In this document: positions 40,376 to 49,273 of the stretch, piece after piece | Position numbering within the stretch: position 1 is the stretch's first letter | How the letters are laid out: the number at the start of each line of letters is the position of its first letter | Assembly (NCBI RefSeq): GCF_018449575.1 | Contig: NZ_JAAVUT010000002.1 | Span: 372,001-436,000, forward strand | From: Sodalis sp. dw_96 | Lineage (GTDB): Bacteria; Pseudomonadota; Gammaproteobacteria; Enterobacterales; Enterobacteriaceae | Length of the DNA: 64,000 bases | Direction: 5' to 3' | Notes under the pieces: generated by a model | Told to the model about the DNA's origin: nothing | Database searches by the model: none | What the model saw: the letters and a program-made list of their open reading frames with translations, nothing else | Translations under genes and position numbers: made by a program

Positions 40376-40399
40376 GAAAAAGGGAGCCTAGGCTCCCTT
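40376..40399 (-). terminator. Rho-independent terminator of grcA
   Basis: The palindrome AAGGGAGCCTAGGCTCCCTT gives a 9-bp stem with a 2-base centre, followed on the minus strand by a T-run. It lies 18 bases beyond the grcA stop. Confidence 0.88.
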
Positions 40400-40417
40400 A
40401 ATGCACGACACAAACCA

Positions 40418-40801
40418 TTACATGGCAGAAGTGAAAGTACGGGTGATAACGTCGCGCTGTTGTTCAGCCGTCAACGAATTAAAACGCACAGCATAACCGG
40501 AGACGCGAATGGTCAATTGAGGATATTTATCCGGATTGGCGATGGCGTCTTCCAACGTTTCACGGGTTAACACATTCACATTCAAATGTTGTCCGCCTTC
40601 AACGCGCACGACTTCTTTTTGCTCAATGGGGATCTGGCGATATTCAATATTGCCCAGTTCGCTTAACGCCACGACCTGGTCGTTAGCATAACCGGCAACA
40701 GCACACAGGCAGCGGGCCTGTTCCACGCTGTTGTCCAGCAGCCAGAAAGAATTAACCAATGCTTTATTGTCAGCCTGGGTAATTTGAGTTCCGATAATCA
40801 T
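40418..40801 (-). CDS. grcA: Autonomous glycyl radical cofactor (YfiD)
   Basis: GrcA can replace the oxygen-damaged C-terminal part of pyruvate formate-lyase. The 127-residue protein has the E. coli length and the glycyl-radical motif [12 protein letters not shown] with the radical glycine at position 102, plus [11 protein letters not shown]. The frame opens four codons earlier, but MIIGTQIT at 40801 aligns with the family start. Two FNR boxes upstream indicate anaerobic induction, consistent with its role at low oxygen. Confidence 0.96.
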   Translation of the reverse strand: MIIGTQITQADNKALVNSFWLLDNSVEQARCLCAVAGYANDQVVALSELGNIEYRQIPIEQKEVVRVEGGQHLNVNVLTRETLEDAIANPDKYPQLTIRVSGYAVRFNSLTAEQQRDVITRTFTSAM

Positions 40802-40928
40802 AAATGCCTCCATGGTGTGGCTTACAAAATTTTCAAGTCATGTCCATATTGCATGTTTTGCGTTTGTGGACATTTGGTAAAACCAATTCGTCTGTCCGAT
40901 TATATACCAGCCAATTGAGTGGCTTTCT

Positions 40929-40942
40929 TTGATCCAAATCAA
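40929..40942. promoter_or_regulatory. FNR box 1 of grcA
   Basis: TTGATCCAAATCAA is a perfect FNR site (TTGAT-N4-ATCAA). If it is the -40.5 site as in E. coli, the grcA transcript starts near 40895. Confidence 0.9.
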
Positions 40943-40981
40943 TTTTTGCCGCAATAACTTATTCACCAAAAAGACATGTTT

Positions 40982-40995
40982 TTGTTTTATATCAA
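40982..40995. promoter_or_regulatory. FNR box 2 of grcA
   Basis: TTGTTTTATATCAA matches the FNR consensus with one mismatch. Its centre is 53 bp from box 1, the same spacing as the -40.5 and -93.5 FNR sites of E. coli yfiD. Confidence 0.75.
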
Positions 40996-41149
40996 TTTTA
41001 AGACTAAACTCCAATCACGGTTTTTAAAATTTATTTGAAATAATACAATTTAATTTGCCATGCATCTCATTCACAGAAAGCGTTTCGCCGGCGGTCGATA
41101 CCCGGTAAGCTACCGGTTAAGTCATTTTCCAACATGGAGCGTACTCTCT

Positions 41150-41833
41150 ATGACGCAGAGCCCGACCTGGCGGGATACCCTCGCCGAAGAAAAAACCAAA
41201 CCCTACTTCCGGCAAACCCTGGCTTATGTCGCGCAGGAACGGGCGGAGGGAAAAACCATTTACCCGCCGCAACCTGACGTATTCAATGCATTTCGTTATA
41301 CAGAGCTGTCGGCGGTGAAAGTCGTCATTCTCGGGCAGGATCCCTACCACGGGCCCAATCAGGCACATGGCCTCTCGTTTTCCGTCCGGCCGGGCGTGCC
41401 CGCACCGCCTTCCCTGGTGAATATTTATAAAGAACTCAGCGCGGACATTCCCGGTTTTACCACGCCGAACCACGGTTGCCTGCAGAGCTGGGCCGGGCAA
41501 GGCGTGCTGTTGCTCAATACCGTATTGACCGTGGAAGCGGGAAAAGCCCATTCCCACGCCAGCCTGGGCTGGGAAACGTTCACCGATAAAGTCATAGAAG
41601 TGCTGAATGAGTGCCGCGAGGGAGTGGTTTTCCTGCTTTGGGGTTCTCATGCGCAAAAGAAAGGCGGCATTATCGATCCTCGCCGCCATTGTGTCCTTAA
41701 AGCCCCCCATCCCTCGCCGCTGTCGGCCCATCGGGGTTTCTTGGGCTGTAAGCATTTTTCCCAGGCCAATGGGTTTCTCACGCAGCAAGGTCAGGAGCCC
41801 ATTGATTGGCAGCCGCACTTGCCGTCTCAATGA
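41150..41833 (+). CDS. ung: Uracil-DNA glycosylase
   Basis: Ung excises uracil from DNA to start base-excision repair. The 227-residue family A enzyme has the water-activating motif [18 protein letters not shown], the middle motif [10 protein letters not shown] and the C-terminal [11 protein letters not shown]. The frame opens 30 codons upstream at 41060, but MTQSPTWRD at 41150 is the family start. It is divergent from grcA and converges on grpE; I see no gene in the 188-base ung-grpE gap. Confidence 0.97.
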   Translation: MTQSPTWRDTLAEEKTKPYFRQTLAYVAQERAEGKTIYPPQPDVFNAFRYTELSAVKVVILGQDPYHGPNQAHGLSFSVRPGVPAPPSLVNIYKELSADIPGFTTPNHGCLQSWAGQGVLLLNTVLTVEAGKAHSHASLGWETFTDKVIEVLNECREGVVFLLWGSHAQKKGGIIDPRRHCVLKAPHPSPLSAHRGFLGCKHFSQANGFLTQQGQEPIDWQPHLPSQ

Positions 41834-42021
41834 TCCGTGCCGCGAAACGCAGCGACGGCATTGAGGGACGAGAATTTTACCCTTTAGATCTAACCACAGG
41901 CATAACTATATACATAATTACAGGCGTAGCTAACCCCGCCAAGGCTGACGACTCGCCAACCGGCAGGGAAAAAATCGATGATAATGTTACGTGAAATGGC
42001 TTTTTATACTGGCGGATGCCC

Positions 42022-42609
42022 TCAGCCGCGGGCCTTGGACACCGCCACCATGGCCGGACGCAGCAGGCGCCCGTTAAGGGTATAGCCCTTTTGCATGACC
42101 ATCATGACCTGGTTAGGCTCATGCTCATCGGATTCCAGCATGGTCATGGCCTGATGCACCGCGGGGTTGAAAGGAACATGTGTATCCTCCACCACCTCGA
42201 TACCGAATTTACGCACCGCGTCCAGCAGGGATTTCAACGTCAATTCGATGCCTTCGATAAGCGGGGTCAGTTCGCTGTTGGATTTATCGGCCGTATCCAA
42301 CCCACGCTCAAGGTTATCAATGACCGGCAACAGTTCACCGGCGAATTTTTCCAAAGCGAATTTATGGGCTTTTTCAACATCCAGTTCGGCACGGCGACGC
42401 ACATTTTCCATTTCCGCTTTGGCTCGTAGCATGCTATCGCGTTCCCGTTGTTGTAACTCATCCAGCCTGGCCTGCAAAACAGCGATTTGCTCATCGCGCG
42501 GATCCACGACTTCTGCCGTCTCGGGCACAGCTTCCGACTGTTGCTCTGGTTCCATATCCATTTCCGGTGAGACTTGCTCGTCAGGGGTCTTCTGTTCTTT
42601 ACTACTCAT
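42022..42609 (-). CDS. grpE: Nucleotide exchange factor GrpE
   Basis: GrpE releases ADP from DnaK in the heat-shock chaperone cycle. The product of about 195 residues has an acidic N-terminus, a long coiled coil (about residues 35-90, ending [22 protein letters not shown]) and a C-terminal beta-domain with [10 protein letters not shown] and [22 protein letters not shown]. Two ATGs are adjacent at 42612 and 42609; the second matches E. coli MSSKEQ. A sigma32 promoter lies directly upstream. Confidence 0.96.
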   Translation of the reverse strand: MSSKEQKTPDEQVSPEMDMEPEQQSEAVPETAEVVDPRDEQIAVLQARLDELQQRERDSMLRAKAEMENVRRRAELDVEKAHKFALEKFAGELLPVIDNLERGLDTADKSNSELTPLIEGIELTLKSLLDAVRKFGIEVVEDTHVPFNPAVHQAMTMLESDEHEPNQVMMVMQKGYTLNGRLLRPAMVAVSKARG

Positions 42610-42657
42610 CATGAGTTTCTCCGCGTTTTAGCCTTTTTAATCTTGCTACTCCGCTTA

Positions 42658-42687
42658 TTATGGGGATGAATAGCGGGGATTCAAGGG
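42658..42687 (-). promoter_or_regulatory. Sigma32 heat-shock promoter of grpE
   Basis: On the minus strand CCCTTGAA (42687-42680) and CCCCATAA (42665-42658) are separated by 14 bases. This fits the sigma32 consensus CTTGAA-N13/14-CCCCATNT and the known heat-shock control of grpE. Confidence 0.88.
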
Positions 42688-42700
42688 ATGTCGCATAATG

Positions 42701-42825
42701 TATACCCAATGGATTTCAAGTTGCAGCAAGGCGGCAAGCGAGAGAACCCCGATGAGCTTACTCCTGTAAGTGATTCGGGTGAACGAGTGAAGCCAACACG
42801 GCTGCAACTTGAAAGACAAAGGGTA
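42701..42825. repeat. Enterobacterial intergenic palindromic repeat (about 125 bp)
   Basis: The element begins TATACCC, carries TTTCAAGTTGCAGC near its left end and GCTGCAACTTGAAA near its right end, and closes with GGGTA. It forms a long imperfect palindrome between the divergent grpE and nadK. I know this element type as a common non-coding repeat in enterobacteria such as Serratia and Photorhabdus; the family name was not verified. A shortened copy lies at 29636-29696. Confidence 0.7.
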
Positions 42826-42859
42826 AAGTCAGCACAACATGGCGAGGAAAAACAATAAC

Positions 42860-43738
42860 ATGAATACACCCTTTCAGAGCATCGGCATTGTCGGCCACCC
42901 GCGTCATCCAAACGCCCTGGCAACCCACGAAATGCTGTATCACTGGCTGATCGCGAAAGGACATGAGGTTATCGTCGAGCATCAAATCGCCCGGGATCTC
43001 AATCTGGAGGGCGCGGCCACCGGCAGCCTGGCGGATATCGGCCAACGGGCCGACCTGGCGGTGGTGGTGGGCGGGGACGGCAACATGCTTGGCGCGGCGC
43101 GCATCCTGGCCCGTTACGATACCAAAGTGATTGGCATAAATCGCGGCAACCTGGGGTTTCTCACCGATCTCGATCCGGATTCGGCCCTGCAGCAGCTGTC
43201 GGATGTGCTGGCGGGAGACTACCGCTGCGAACAGCGTTTCCTGCTGGAAGCGCAGGTTTGCCGCGACAACGAGTGCGGGCGGCTCAGCACCGCCATCAAC
43301 GAAGTGGTGCTTCACCCCGGCAAAGTCGCGCATATGATTGAATTCGAGGTGTATATTGACGACAGTTTTGCTTTTTCGCAGCGATCCGACGGACTGATAA
43401 TCGCCACTCCCACCGGTTCAACCGCCTATTCGCTTTCAGCCGGCGGCCCCATCCTCACTCCCCCGCTGGATGCCATCGTACTGGTGCCGATGTTTCCCCA
43501 CACCCTTTCGTCCCGTCCGCTGGTGATCAACGGCAGCAGCACCATCCGGCTGAAATTTTCCCAAATCAGCAGCGAACTAGAAATCAGCTGCGACAGCCAG
43601 ATAGCCCTGCCCATCCAGGAAGGGGAAGAGATTTTCATCCGCCGCAGCGATTATCATCTCGACCTGGTGCATCCGCTTGATTACAACTATTTCAATACGC
43701 TGAGCACCAAACTGGGCTGGTCGAAAAAATTATTTTAA
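42860..43738 (+). CDS. nadK: NAD kinase
   Basis: NadK phosphorylates NAD to NADP with ATP. The 292-residue protein has the E. coli length, the motif [17 protein letters not shown] with the catalytic aspartate, the NE motif [19 protein letters not shown], and [16 protein letters not shown]. The frame opens seven codons earlier; ATG 42860 ([17 protein letters not shown]) fits the family. It is divergent from grpE and followed by recN on the same strand. Confidence 0.97.
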   Translation: MNTPFQSIGIVGHPRHPNALATHEMLYHWLIAKGHEVIVEHQIARDLNLEGAATGSLADIGQRADLAVVVGGDGNMLGAARILARYDTKVIGINRGNLGFLTDLDPDSALQQLSDVLAGDYRCEQRFLLEAQVCRDNECGRLSTAINEVVLHPGKVAHMIEFEVYIDDSFAFSQRSDGLIIATPTGSTAYSLSAGGPILTPPLDAIVLVPMFPHTLSSRPLVINGSSTIRLKFSQISSELEISCDSQIALPIQEGEEIFIRRSDYHLDLVHPLDYNYFNTLSTKLGWSKKLF

Positions 43739-43757
43739 AAAGAGTCCACTACCACTT

Positions 43758-43777
43758 TACTGTATAAAAAACCAGTT
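43758..43777. promoter_or_regulatory. LexA box 1 of recN
   Basis: TACTGTATAAAAAACCAGTT contains CTG-N10-CAG and differs from the E. coli recN operator, as I recall it, by a single base. It lies about 50-70 bases upstream of the recN start. Confidence 0.88.
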
Positions 43778-43779
43778 TA

Positions 43780-43799
43780 TACTGTGCTTAACTCCAGCT
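43780..43799. promoter_or_regulatory. LexA box 2 of recN
   Basis: TACTGTGCTTAACTCCAGCT, a weaker CTG-N10-CAG site, follows box 1 with a 22-bp centre spacing. E. coli recN likewise has more than one LexA site. Confidence 0.72.
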
Positions 43800-43825
43800 A
43801 TGTTGTTTTGTACAGGAATATCGCC

Positions 43826-45487
43826 ATGCTGTCTCAACTGACCATCGCTAATTTTGCCATAGTGCGTGAATTAACCATCGATTTTCAAGCGGGAATGAGC
43901 GTGATAACCGGTGAAACCGGGGCGGGCAAGTCCATTGCCATCGATGCTCTCGGCCTTTGCCTCGGCAGTCGTTCGGACGCCGCCATGGTAAGGCCCGGCG
44001 CGCTCAGAGCGGATATCTGCGCCCGGTTCGCTCTCGGCGATACTCCCCTGGCCGCCTTATGGCTGGCCGACAATGAGCTGGACAATGGCAATGAATGTCT
44101 TTTGCGTCGTGTTGTGGGCCAGGACGGGCGGTCACGCGGCTTTATCAACGGCGTATCGGTGCCGCTGTCGCAGCTGCGCGATCTGGGCCATCACCTGATA
44201 CAAATCCACGGACAGCATGCTCATCAACTGTTAATGCGGCAGGATCATCAAAAGCACCTGCTGGATGCCTACGCCGATGAGAAAGCGCTGCACCAGACCA
44301 TGGCCGCGTCTTACCGGCAATGGCATCAAAGCTGCCTGGAGCTTGCCGCGTCCCGAAAGAACGCCGCCGACCGCGCGGCCAGGCAAGAACTGCTGCAGTA
44401 TCAGTTGAAGGAACTCAACGAGTTTATGCCGGTGCCCGATGAATATGAGCAAATGGATATTGAATACAAGCGCCTCTCCAACAGCGGCCAATTGATTACC
44501 ACCACCCGTCAGGCCCTGGATATCCTGAGCGAAGGTGAAGATCAAAACCTGCTCGGCTTATTGAACGGCGTCAAGCAGAGGGTGGGGGAACTTACCGGTA
44601 TGGACGCCGCCCTTTCCCCCGTCATGGAATTATTGGAAGAAGCAACCATCCAGCTCACCGAGGCCAGCGATGAGCTGCGCCACTACGGTGATAATCTGGA
44701 TTTGGATCCGGCACGGCTGTTTGAGCTTGAGCAGCGGCTGTCGCGCCAGACGAACCTGGCGCGCAAGCATCATGTCGCCCCGGAAGAGTTGCCGCAGCTT
44801 CATCAACGCCTGCTGCAGGAACAGGAATCAAGCGAACAGCAGGATATAGAGGCTCAGGGATTGTCGGAGGCGGTGGAACGATTTCATGAACAGGCGCTGC
44901 ACACCGCCCGCCAGCTTCACGAGAAGCGGCTGGAGCATGCTGACGAACTTGGCGAACTGATTACCCGCAGCATCCGTGAATTATCGTTGCCCCATGGGAA
45001 ATTATTTATCGCCACCCATTTTGATGAAGAACAGCTCAGCGTCGACGGTGGGGATCGCATCGAATTCCTGGTGACCACCAACCCTGGACAACCGCTACAA
45101 CCTCTGGCAAAAGTGGCCTCCGGCGGCGAGTTGTCCCGTATCGCCCTGGCAATCCAGGTCATTACCGCCCGTAAGATGGATACCCCGGCCTTGATATTTG
45201 ATGAAGTTGATGTCGGCATCAGTGGCCCCACGGCGGCGATTGTGGGTAAAATGCTGCGTCAGTTGGGTGAGTCCACCCAGGTGATGTGCGTTACCCATTT
45301 ACCGCAGGTAGCCGGCTCGGGTCATCATCACTTTTTTGTCAGCAAAAATACCGATGGCAATGAGACCGAAACACAGATGCTCGCGCTGAATAAAAAAGCC
45401 CGTCTGCAAGAGCTGGCGCGTCTGTTGGGCGGTAGCGAAGTGACTAAAAATACGCTGGCAAATGCTAAAGAACTGCTCGCAGCATAG
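43826..45487 (+). CDS. recN: DNA repair protein RecN
   Basis: RecN is an SMC-like ATPase that acts in double-strand-break repair and is strongly SOS-induced. The 553-residue protein has the E. coli length, Walker [15 protein letters not shown], a central coiled coil (about residues 155-380, with [11 protein letters not shown] before it), the ABC signature [14 protein letters not shown] and Walker [13 protein letters not shown]. The frame opens 14 codons upstream, but [16 protein letters not shown] is the family start. Tandem LexA boxes precede it. Confidence 0.97.
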   Translation: MLSQLTIANFAIVRELTIDFQAGMSVITGETGAGKSIAIDALGLCLGSRSDAAMVRPGALRADICARFALGDTPLAALWLADNELDNGNECLLRRVVGQDGRSRGFINGVSVPLSQLRDLGHHLIQIHGQHAHQLLMRQDHQKHLLDAYADEKALHQTMAASYRQWHQSCLELAASRKNAADRAARQELLQYQLKELNEFMPVPDEYEQMDIEYKRLSNSGQLITTTRQALDILSEGEDQNLLGLLNGVKQRVGELTGMDAALSPVMELLEEATIQLTEASDELRHYGDNLDLDPARLFELEQRLSRQTNLARKHHVAPEELPQLHQRLLQEQESSEQQDIEAQGLSEAVERFHEQALHTARQLHEKRLEHADELGELITRSIRELSLPHGKLFIATHFDEEQLSVDGGDRIEFLVTTNPGQPLQPLAKVASGGELSRIALAIQVITARKMDTPALIFDEVDVGISGPTAAIVGKMLRQLGESTQVMCVTHLPQVAGSGHHHFFVSKNTDGNETETQMLALNKKARLQELARLLGGSEVTKNTLANAKELLAA

Positions 45488-45600
45488 AAAAGCTCAACTT
45501 TTTTACGTTCCCGCGGTCATAGATGGGCCTTCTAGAGGTTCCCAATGTCGGCAAGGTCTATTATCATCGGCATCCTATGCCCAAAAGGAATGTGATTATT

Positions 45601-45948
45601 ATGAGCTGTAAGACGTTGACTGCCGCTGCCGTCGTTCTTCTGATGTTAACCGCCGGTTGCTCTACGCTGGAAAGATTGGTTTATCGTCCCGATATCAACC
45701 AGGGAAATTATCTGACAGCAGCTGACGTGGCGAAACTTCATACCGGCATGACCAAGCAACAAGTGGCTTATACGTTAGGCACGCCAATGCTACATGACCC
45801 GTTTGGCACCAATACCTGGTTTTATGTGTTCCGCCGTCAGCCCGGCCATGAACCAGTGACCCAGCAAACCCTTACCTTGACGTTCGATAATAGCGGTACC
45901 TTGACCCACATCGACAACCGGGCGGCGCTGAATACCCCCAGCTCCTAA
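45601..45948 (+). CDS. bamE: Outer membrane assembly lipoprotein BamE (SmpA)
   Basis: BamE is a small lipoprotein of the BAM complex that inserts beta-barrel proteins into the outer membrane. The 115-residue precursor has a signal peptide ending in the lipobox LTAGC (Cys20), then [16 protein letters not shown] and [16 protein letters not shown], both conserved. The frame opens 26 codons earlier at 45523, but ATG 45601 begins the signal peptide. The gene follows recN by about 110 bases. Confidence 0.95.
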   Translation: MSCKTLTAAAVVLLMLTAGCSTLERLVYRPDINQGNYLTAADVAKLHTGMTKQQVAYTLGTPMLHDPFGTNTWFYVFRRQPGHEPVTQQTLTLTFDNSGTLTHIDNRAALNTPSS

Positions 45949-46091
45949 CGATAAGAGCTTAAACGGCAAAAGGCCTAACGGTAAGCGTCTCAGCGGTGAG
46001 AACCTTAACAGCAGAGCCAACATGGCGGTAGCCAGGAATACTATAGGGCGGCTGGAGTTTATGCCGCCGGAAAGGGTGGTATTAGAACAAG

Positions 46092-46115
46092 AAGACGGAC
46101 ATACCGCTCCGTCTT
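46092..46115. terminator. Bidirectional hairpin between bamE and rnfH
   Basis: AAGACGGA and TCCGTCTT form an 8-bp stem with an 8-base loop, followed by ACTTTTTGG on the plus strand. The stem's right arm overlaps the rnfH stop codon. It probably terminates bamE and also closes rnfH on the other strand. Confidence 0.65.
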
Positions 46116-46398
46116 ACTTTTTGGTGCGCTCCGCACGCTGACGTCGCAACTCTTTCGGATCCATCAATAACGGACGGTATATCTCCACCCGATCGCCGTC
46201 ATTCAAAATATCCTCAAGCGCGGCGGACCGGCTGAAAATGCCCACCTTGTTTTTGTCCAGATCGATTTCGGTTCTCAGGGCCAGGATACCTGAAGCATCA
46301 ATGGCCTGTTTAAGCGTGCTGCCCGCGGGCAGGGTGAGCGGGTAGAGATATTGCCGCTCCGGCAAGGCGTAGACCACCTCCACCCGGATATCAGGCAC
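46114..46398 (-). CDS. rnfH: RnfH/YfjF ubiquitin-like family protein
   Basis: The 94-residue protein starts [18 protein letters not shown] and contains [25 protein letters not shown], the conserved core of this ubiquitin-fold family. Its role is not established; it travels with ratA as a putative two-gene module. The charged C-terminus ([12 protein letters not shown]) is typical. Its start overlaps the ratA stop by eight bases, implying coupling. Confidence 0.92.
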   Translation of the reverse strand: MPDIRVEVVYALPERQYLYPLTLPAGSTLKQAIDASGILALRTEIDLDKNKVGIFSRSAALEDILNDGDRVEIYRPLLMDPKELRRQRAERTKK

Positions 46399-46825
46399 TG
46401 TAGACCTCTTTCGCCCGCAGGCTAAACGCCTGCACCATGCTATTAGCCATCTCCTTGAAGATATGGCCGAATGCCAGTTCGACTAATTTATTCTTGAATT
46501 CAAAACTGAGTTCAAACTCGACTTTACAGGCTTCGGGACTTAAGGTGGTAAACCGCCAGCCACCGGCAAACGTGCGAAACGGTCCCGACACCAGACGCAT
46601 GACGATGCTTTCGTTATCGGTGATAACGTTGCGGGTAACAAACGTTTTGCTGATGCCTGCTTTAGACACATCCATCTCGGCGGTCAGTTCGTTACCTTCT
46701 TTCCCCAGCACTCTACTGCCGGTGCAGCCGGGTATGAATTCCGGATAAGCACTGATGTCATTCACCAGGGCAAACATTTGTTCCACGCTGTAAGGCACCA
46801 AGGCGGAACGACTAATATGAGGCAT
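46391..46825 (-). CDS. ratA: RatA (YfjG), START/polyketide-cyclase-like protein
   Basis: The 144-residue protein has a START-like fold signature ([27 protein letters not shown]) and ends [11 protein letters not shown] as in E. coli. E. coli RatA was reported to bind 50S subunits and block 70S formation. The family also includes the ubiquinone-binding COQ10 proteins, so a lipid-ligand role is also possible. I choose ATG 46825 (MPHISR), with AGGAA upstream; an in-frame start at 46840 is possible. Confidence 0.93.
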   Translation of the reverse strand: MPHISRSALVPYSVEQMFALVNDISAYPEFIPGCTGSRVLGKEGNELTAEMDVSKAGISKTFVTRNVITDNESIVMRLVSGPFRTFAGGWRFTTLSPEACKVEFELSFEFKNKLVELAFGHIFKEMANSMVQAFSLRAKEVYSA

Positions 46826-46985
46826 AAGGGTTCCTGTCATGTCGTTAACTTCTTAATATTATCATTTATCTGTCATGAGATAAAAAAACTGTTGTCGGTC
46901 GTTTATCGTCCTTTGCTCGAAAACCCAGCAGCCAAGCGATCAAAGCATTTAATTCCCGCCATAAAACTGTATAATATTTAGCATC

Positions 46986-47468
46986 ATGACAAAGAAAAAA
47001 GCTCAAAAACCAGGCTCCGCCACCATTGCGCTGAACAAACGCGCCCGACATGAATACTTCATTGAGGAAGAGTTCGAAGCAGGACTCTCGTTGCAGGGAT
47101 GGGAAGTCAAATCGCTGCGTGCTGGCAAAGCCAACATCAGTGACAGCTACGTGCTGCTTAAAGACGGCGAAGCCTTTCTTTTTGGCGCCACTTTTCAGCC
47201 GTTGGCGGTGGCCTCCACCCATGTGGTGTGCGATCCCACCCGTACCCGCAAGCTGTTGCTTAACCAACGGGAACTTTCCACTCTGTTCGGACGGGTCAAC
47301 CGCGAAGGCTATACCGTGGTGGCGCTTTCCCTTTATTGGAAGAACGCCTGGATCAAGGTGCGCATCGGTGTCGCCAAGGGTAAAAAAGAGTTCGATAAAC
47401 GTACGGATATCAAAGAACGTGAATGGCAGGTAGATAAAGCGCGCATAATGAAGCACGCCAACCGTTAG
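46986..47468 (+). CDS. smpB: SsrA-binding protein SmpB
   Basis: SmpB binds the tRNA-like domain of tmRNA and is required for trans-translation. The 160-residue protein has [41 protein letters not shown] and the basic C-terminal tail ([19 protein letters not shown]) that enters the ribosomal decoding centre. It is immediately upstream of ssrA, its RNA partner, and divergent from ratA. Confidence 0.97.
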   Translation: MTKKKAQKPGSATIALNKRARHEYFIEEEFEAGLSLQGWEVKSLRAGKANISDSYVLLKDGEAFLFGATFQPLAVASTHVVCDPTRTRKLLLNQRELSTLFGRVNREGYTVVALSLYWKNAWIKVRIGVAKGKKEFDKRTDIKEREWQVDKARIMKHANR

Positions 47469-47471
47469 GAT

Positions 47472-47500
47472 TTGCCCCGCCATCGCGTTTTTGCTATAAT
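47472..47500 (+). promoter_or_regulatory. Sigma70 promoter of ssrA
   Basis: TTGCCC (-35, 47472-47477) and a perfect TATAAT (-10, 47495-47500) are 17 bases apart, placing the start a few bases before the mature tmRNA 5' end at 47515. Confidence 0.9.
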
Positions 47501-47514
47501 GAAATTAACAACTT

Positions 47515-47896
47515 GGGGCTGATTCTGGATTCGACGGGATTTGTGAAACCCAAGGTGCATGCCGAGGTGAGGTAGGCCTCGTTAAACAGCCTCAAAAATA
47601 TAATTGCAAACGATAACTCGTTCGAACCTGCTGCTTTAGCAGCTTAATCAGCTTAATAAACTGAAGGTCCCCTTTCTCCCCAGCCTCTGCTCTTAGGACG
47701 GGGATCAAGAGAGGTCAAACCCAAAAGAGCTCGCGTGGAGATCCTGCCTGGGGTTAAAGCGTTAAAACTAATCAGGCTAGTTTGTCAGTGGCGTGTCCGT
47801 CCGCAGCTGGCAGGTGAATGTAATGACTGGACTAAGCATGTAGTGCCGAGGACGTAATAATTTCGGACGGGGGTTCGAATCCCCCCAGCTCCACCA
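47515..47896 (+). ncRNA. ssrA: tmRNA (SsrA, 10Sa RNA)
   Basis: tmRNA rescues stalled ribosomes and tags the nascent protein for degradation. The 5' end GGGGCTGATTCTGGATTCGA and 3' end GGTTCGAATCC ... AGCTCCACCA form the tRNA-like domain, nearly as in E. coli. The pseudoknot regions (AGAGGTCAAACCCAAAAGAG) are conserved. The tag frame starts at GCA 47606 and stops at TAA 47645-47647. It reads ANDNSFEPAALAA, longer than the E. coli ANDENYALAA. Total length is about 382 nt against 363 in E. coli. The 3' end is a common integration site, and accessory DNA follows directly. Confidence 0.96.
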
Positions 47897-47933
47897 AATT
47901 CTGTTCTATAGAACGTCAAGTAAGTCCAAGAAG

Positions 47934-47964
47934 CCCGCATGGCGCAAGCCCTGCGGGTTTTTTT
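47934..47964 (+). terminator. Rho-independent terminator of ssrA
   Basis: CCCGCA and TGCGGG form a stem around a 12-base loop, followed by seven T residues, about 40 bases after the mature tmRNA 3' end. Confidence 0.85.
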
Positions 47965-48010
47965 ACGTCTGCGGGATAATATGGCGATCCTGTGGCTTCC
48001 ACAACTTTTA

Positions 48011-48058
48011 GGTACCTTCTTAGGTACCCGAGAGGCAGGTACCCATCCAGCGGGTACC
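48011..48058. repeat. Four GGTACC-containing short repeats
   Basis: GGTACC occurs at 48011, 48023, 48038 and 48053, with spacings of 12, 15 and 15 bases. The repeats end exactly where the integrase-like coding sequence begins, so they mark the junction at which the integrase lost its N-terminal part. Confidence 0.7.
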
Positions 48059-48531
48059 CTTGGACAGAACTCGATTTATCAGCGAAAGAATGGCATTTAC
48101 CGGCCGAACGCATGAAAATGAACCGGGAGCATATAGTGCCGCTTTCTGCGCAGGCATTATCTATTCTGGAGATTATGAAGCCACTGAGCGGCCAGCGTGA
48201 ATACGTTTTCCGCAGCCGCATAAAACCGAGGCAACCCATGAACAGCCAAACGGTGAATGCAGCGCTGAAACGCGCTGGTTTTGGTGGGGTCCTGGTATCC
48301 CATGGGCTGCGTTCAATCGCCAGCACCACGCTTAACGAACAAGGCTTTCCACCAGACGTTATCGAAGCCGCGCTGGCACATGTGGATAAAAACGAAGTAC
48401 GCCGCGCCTACATTCGCAGTGATTACCTTGAACAACGACGCCCAATGATGCAATGGTGGGCCGAATTTGTGTCGACCGCGGATAGCGGAAGCGTGATGAG
48501 CGAAGGAATAAAAGGGTTAAGAGTTTTATAA
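48058..48531 (+). pseudogene. C-terminal remnant of a P4-type tyrosine integrase
   Basis: About 157 codons align with the catalytic domain of P4-family integrases: TELDLSAKEWHLPAERMKM, REHIVPLSAQA, the HxxR box in SHGLRSIAST, the second histidine in ALAHVDKNEVRRAY, and LEQRRPMMQWWAEF at the end. The catalytic tyrosine is the Y of RRAYIR. The N-terminal DNA-binding part and the first catalytic arginine region are missing, replaced upstream by short repeats. It cannot be a working integrase. Its place just after ssrA indicates past integration at the tmRNA 3' end. A frame extends upstream to 47992 but is unrelated. Confidence 0.85.
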
Positions 48532-48603
48532 CCGATCAGTCTGACGTTGATCTCTACTATTCAATTATATGTTGCTCATTATTATGCGTCTAATCGGGAG
48601 TAA

Positions 48604-48819
48604 GATAAGGATTCCCGCGGTGTTATACCCCCTGGTGGAAATGGACTTTTCGAACTTCGAGTTAAAGGTAACGAAGGGATTGGACGTGTGTTCTTTTGCG
48701 CGGTAGTGGGATAGCGAATTGTGATGCTGCATAGCTTTATCAAGAAAACCCAAAAAACGCCGCGCAAAGAACTCAGCATCGCTGAAGCCAGATTGAGAGA
48801 GGTAAAAAATGAATGCTAA
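48604..48819 (+). pseudogene. Truncated HigB/Gp49-like toxin with an in-frame TAG
   Basis: A frame with GLFELRVKGNEGIGRVFFCAVVG, interrupted by TAG at 48712-48714, continues RIVMLHSFIKKTQKTPRKE and ends 11 bases inside the following antitoxin gene. The motifs are typical of RelE-superfamily toxins of the phage Gp49/HigB type. The 5' third is missing, as a TAA directly precedes 48604. The toxin is therefore inactive, unless the TAG were suppressed and another start existed. Confidence 0.75.
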
Positions 48820-49117
48820 ACGCATACCGCCAACCAAAACCCATGCCGAAATGGTCTCTGATTGGATGGAGCAACCGGAATTTAAGGCTGAATACGAAAA
48901 GCTGGACGGGGAATTCGCCCTGCCTGATGAGCTGTTGGCCGCACGCAAAAAAGCCGGCCTCACCCAAGCGCAAGTCGCTGAGCGAATGGGGACCAAAGCA
49001 ACGGCGATTACACGGTTGGAAAGTGGTTTAGCCTCCGGTACACAAGGACCGTCTTATAACACGCTGAAAAAATATGCCGCTGCGGTAGGGAAAAAACTGC
49101 AAATCCGTTTTGTATAA
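48809..49117 (+). CDS. XRE-family antitoxin (HigA-like)
   Basis: The 102-residue protein has a central helix-turn-helix (LTQAQVAERMGTKATAITRLE, about residues 50-72) after an N-terminal part that probably bound the toxin. It ends AAAVGKKLQIRFV, common in antitoxins of HigBA pairs. Its ATG overlaps the end of the broken toxin frame. It is intact, so it is an orphan antitoxin that may still repress its own promoter or neutralise related toxins. AGAGAGG precedes the start. Confidence 0.82.
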   Translation: MNAKRIPPTKTHAEMVSDWMEQPEFKAEYEKLDGEFALPDELLAARKKAGLTQAQVAERMGTKATAITRLESGLASGTQGPSYNTLKKYAAAVGKKLQIRFV

Positions 49118-49273
49118 TTGCTCTTAGGGATTAGTCGTTGCTCAATCTGACTGTCGGCTAAGAGCGAAAGTACAGTTATCCTGATGCTTATGCAGCACGC
49201 TTATAGTATCTGTACGTTCCACTGCATATCTCCAGAAAAAATGAGAGCGATTAACTACTGACCTCTCGGACGA

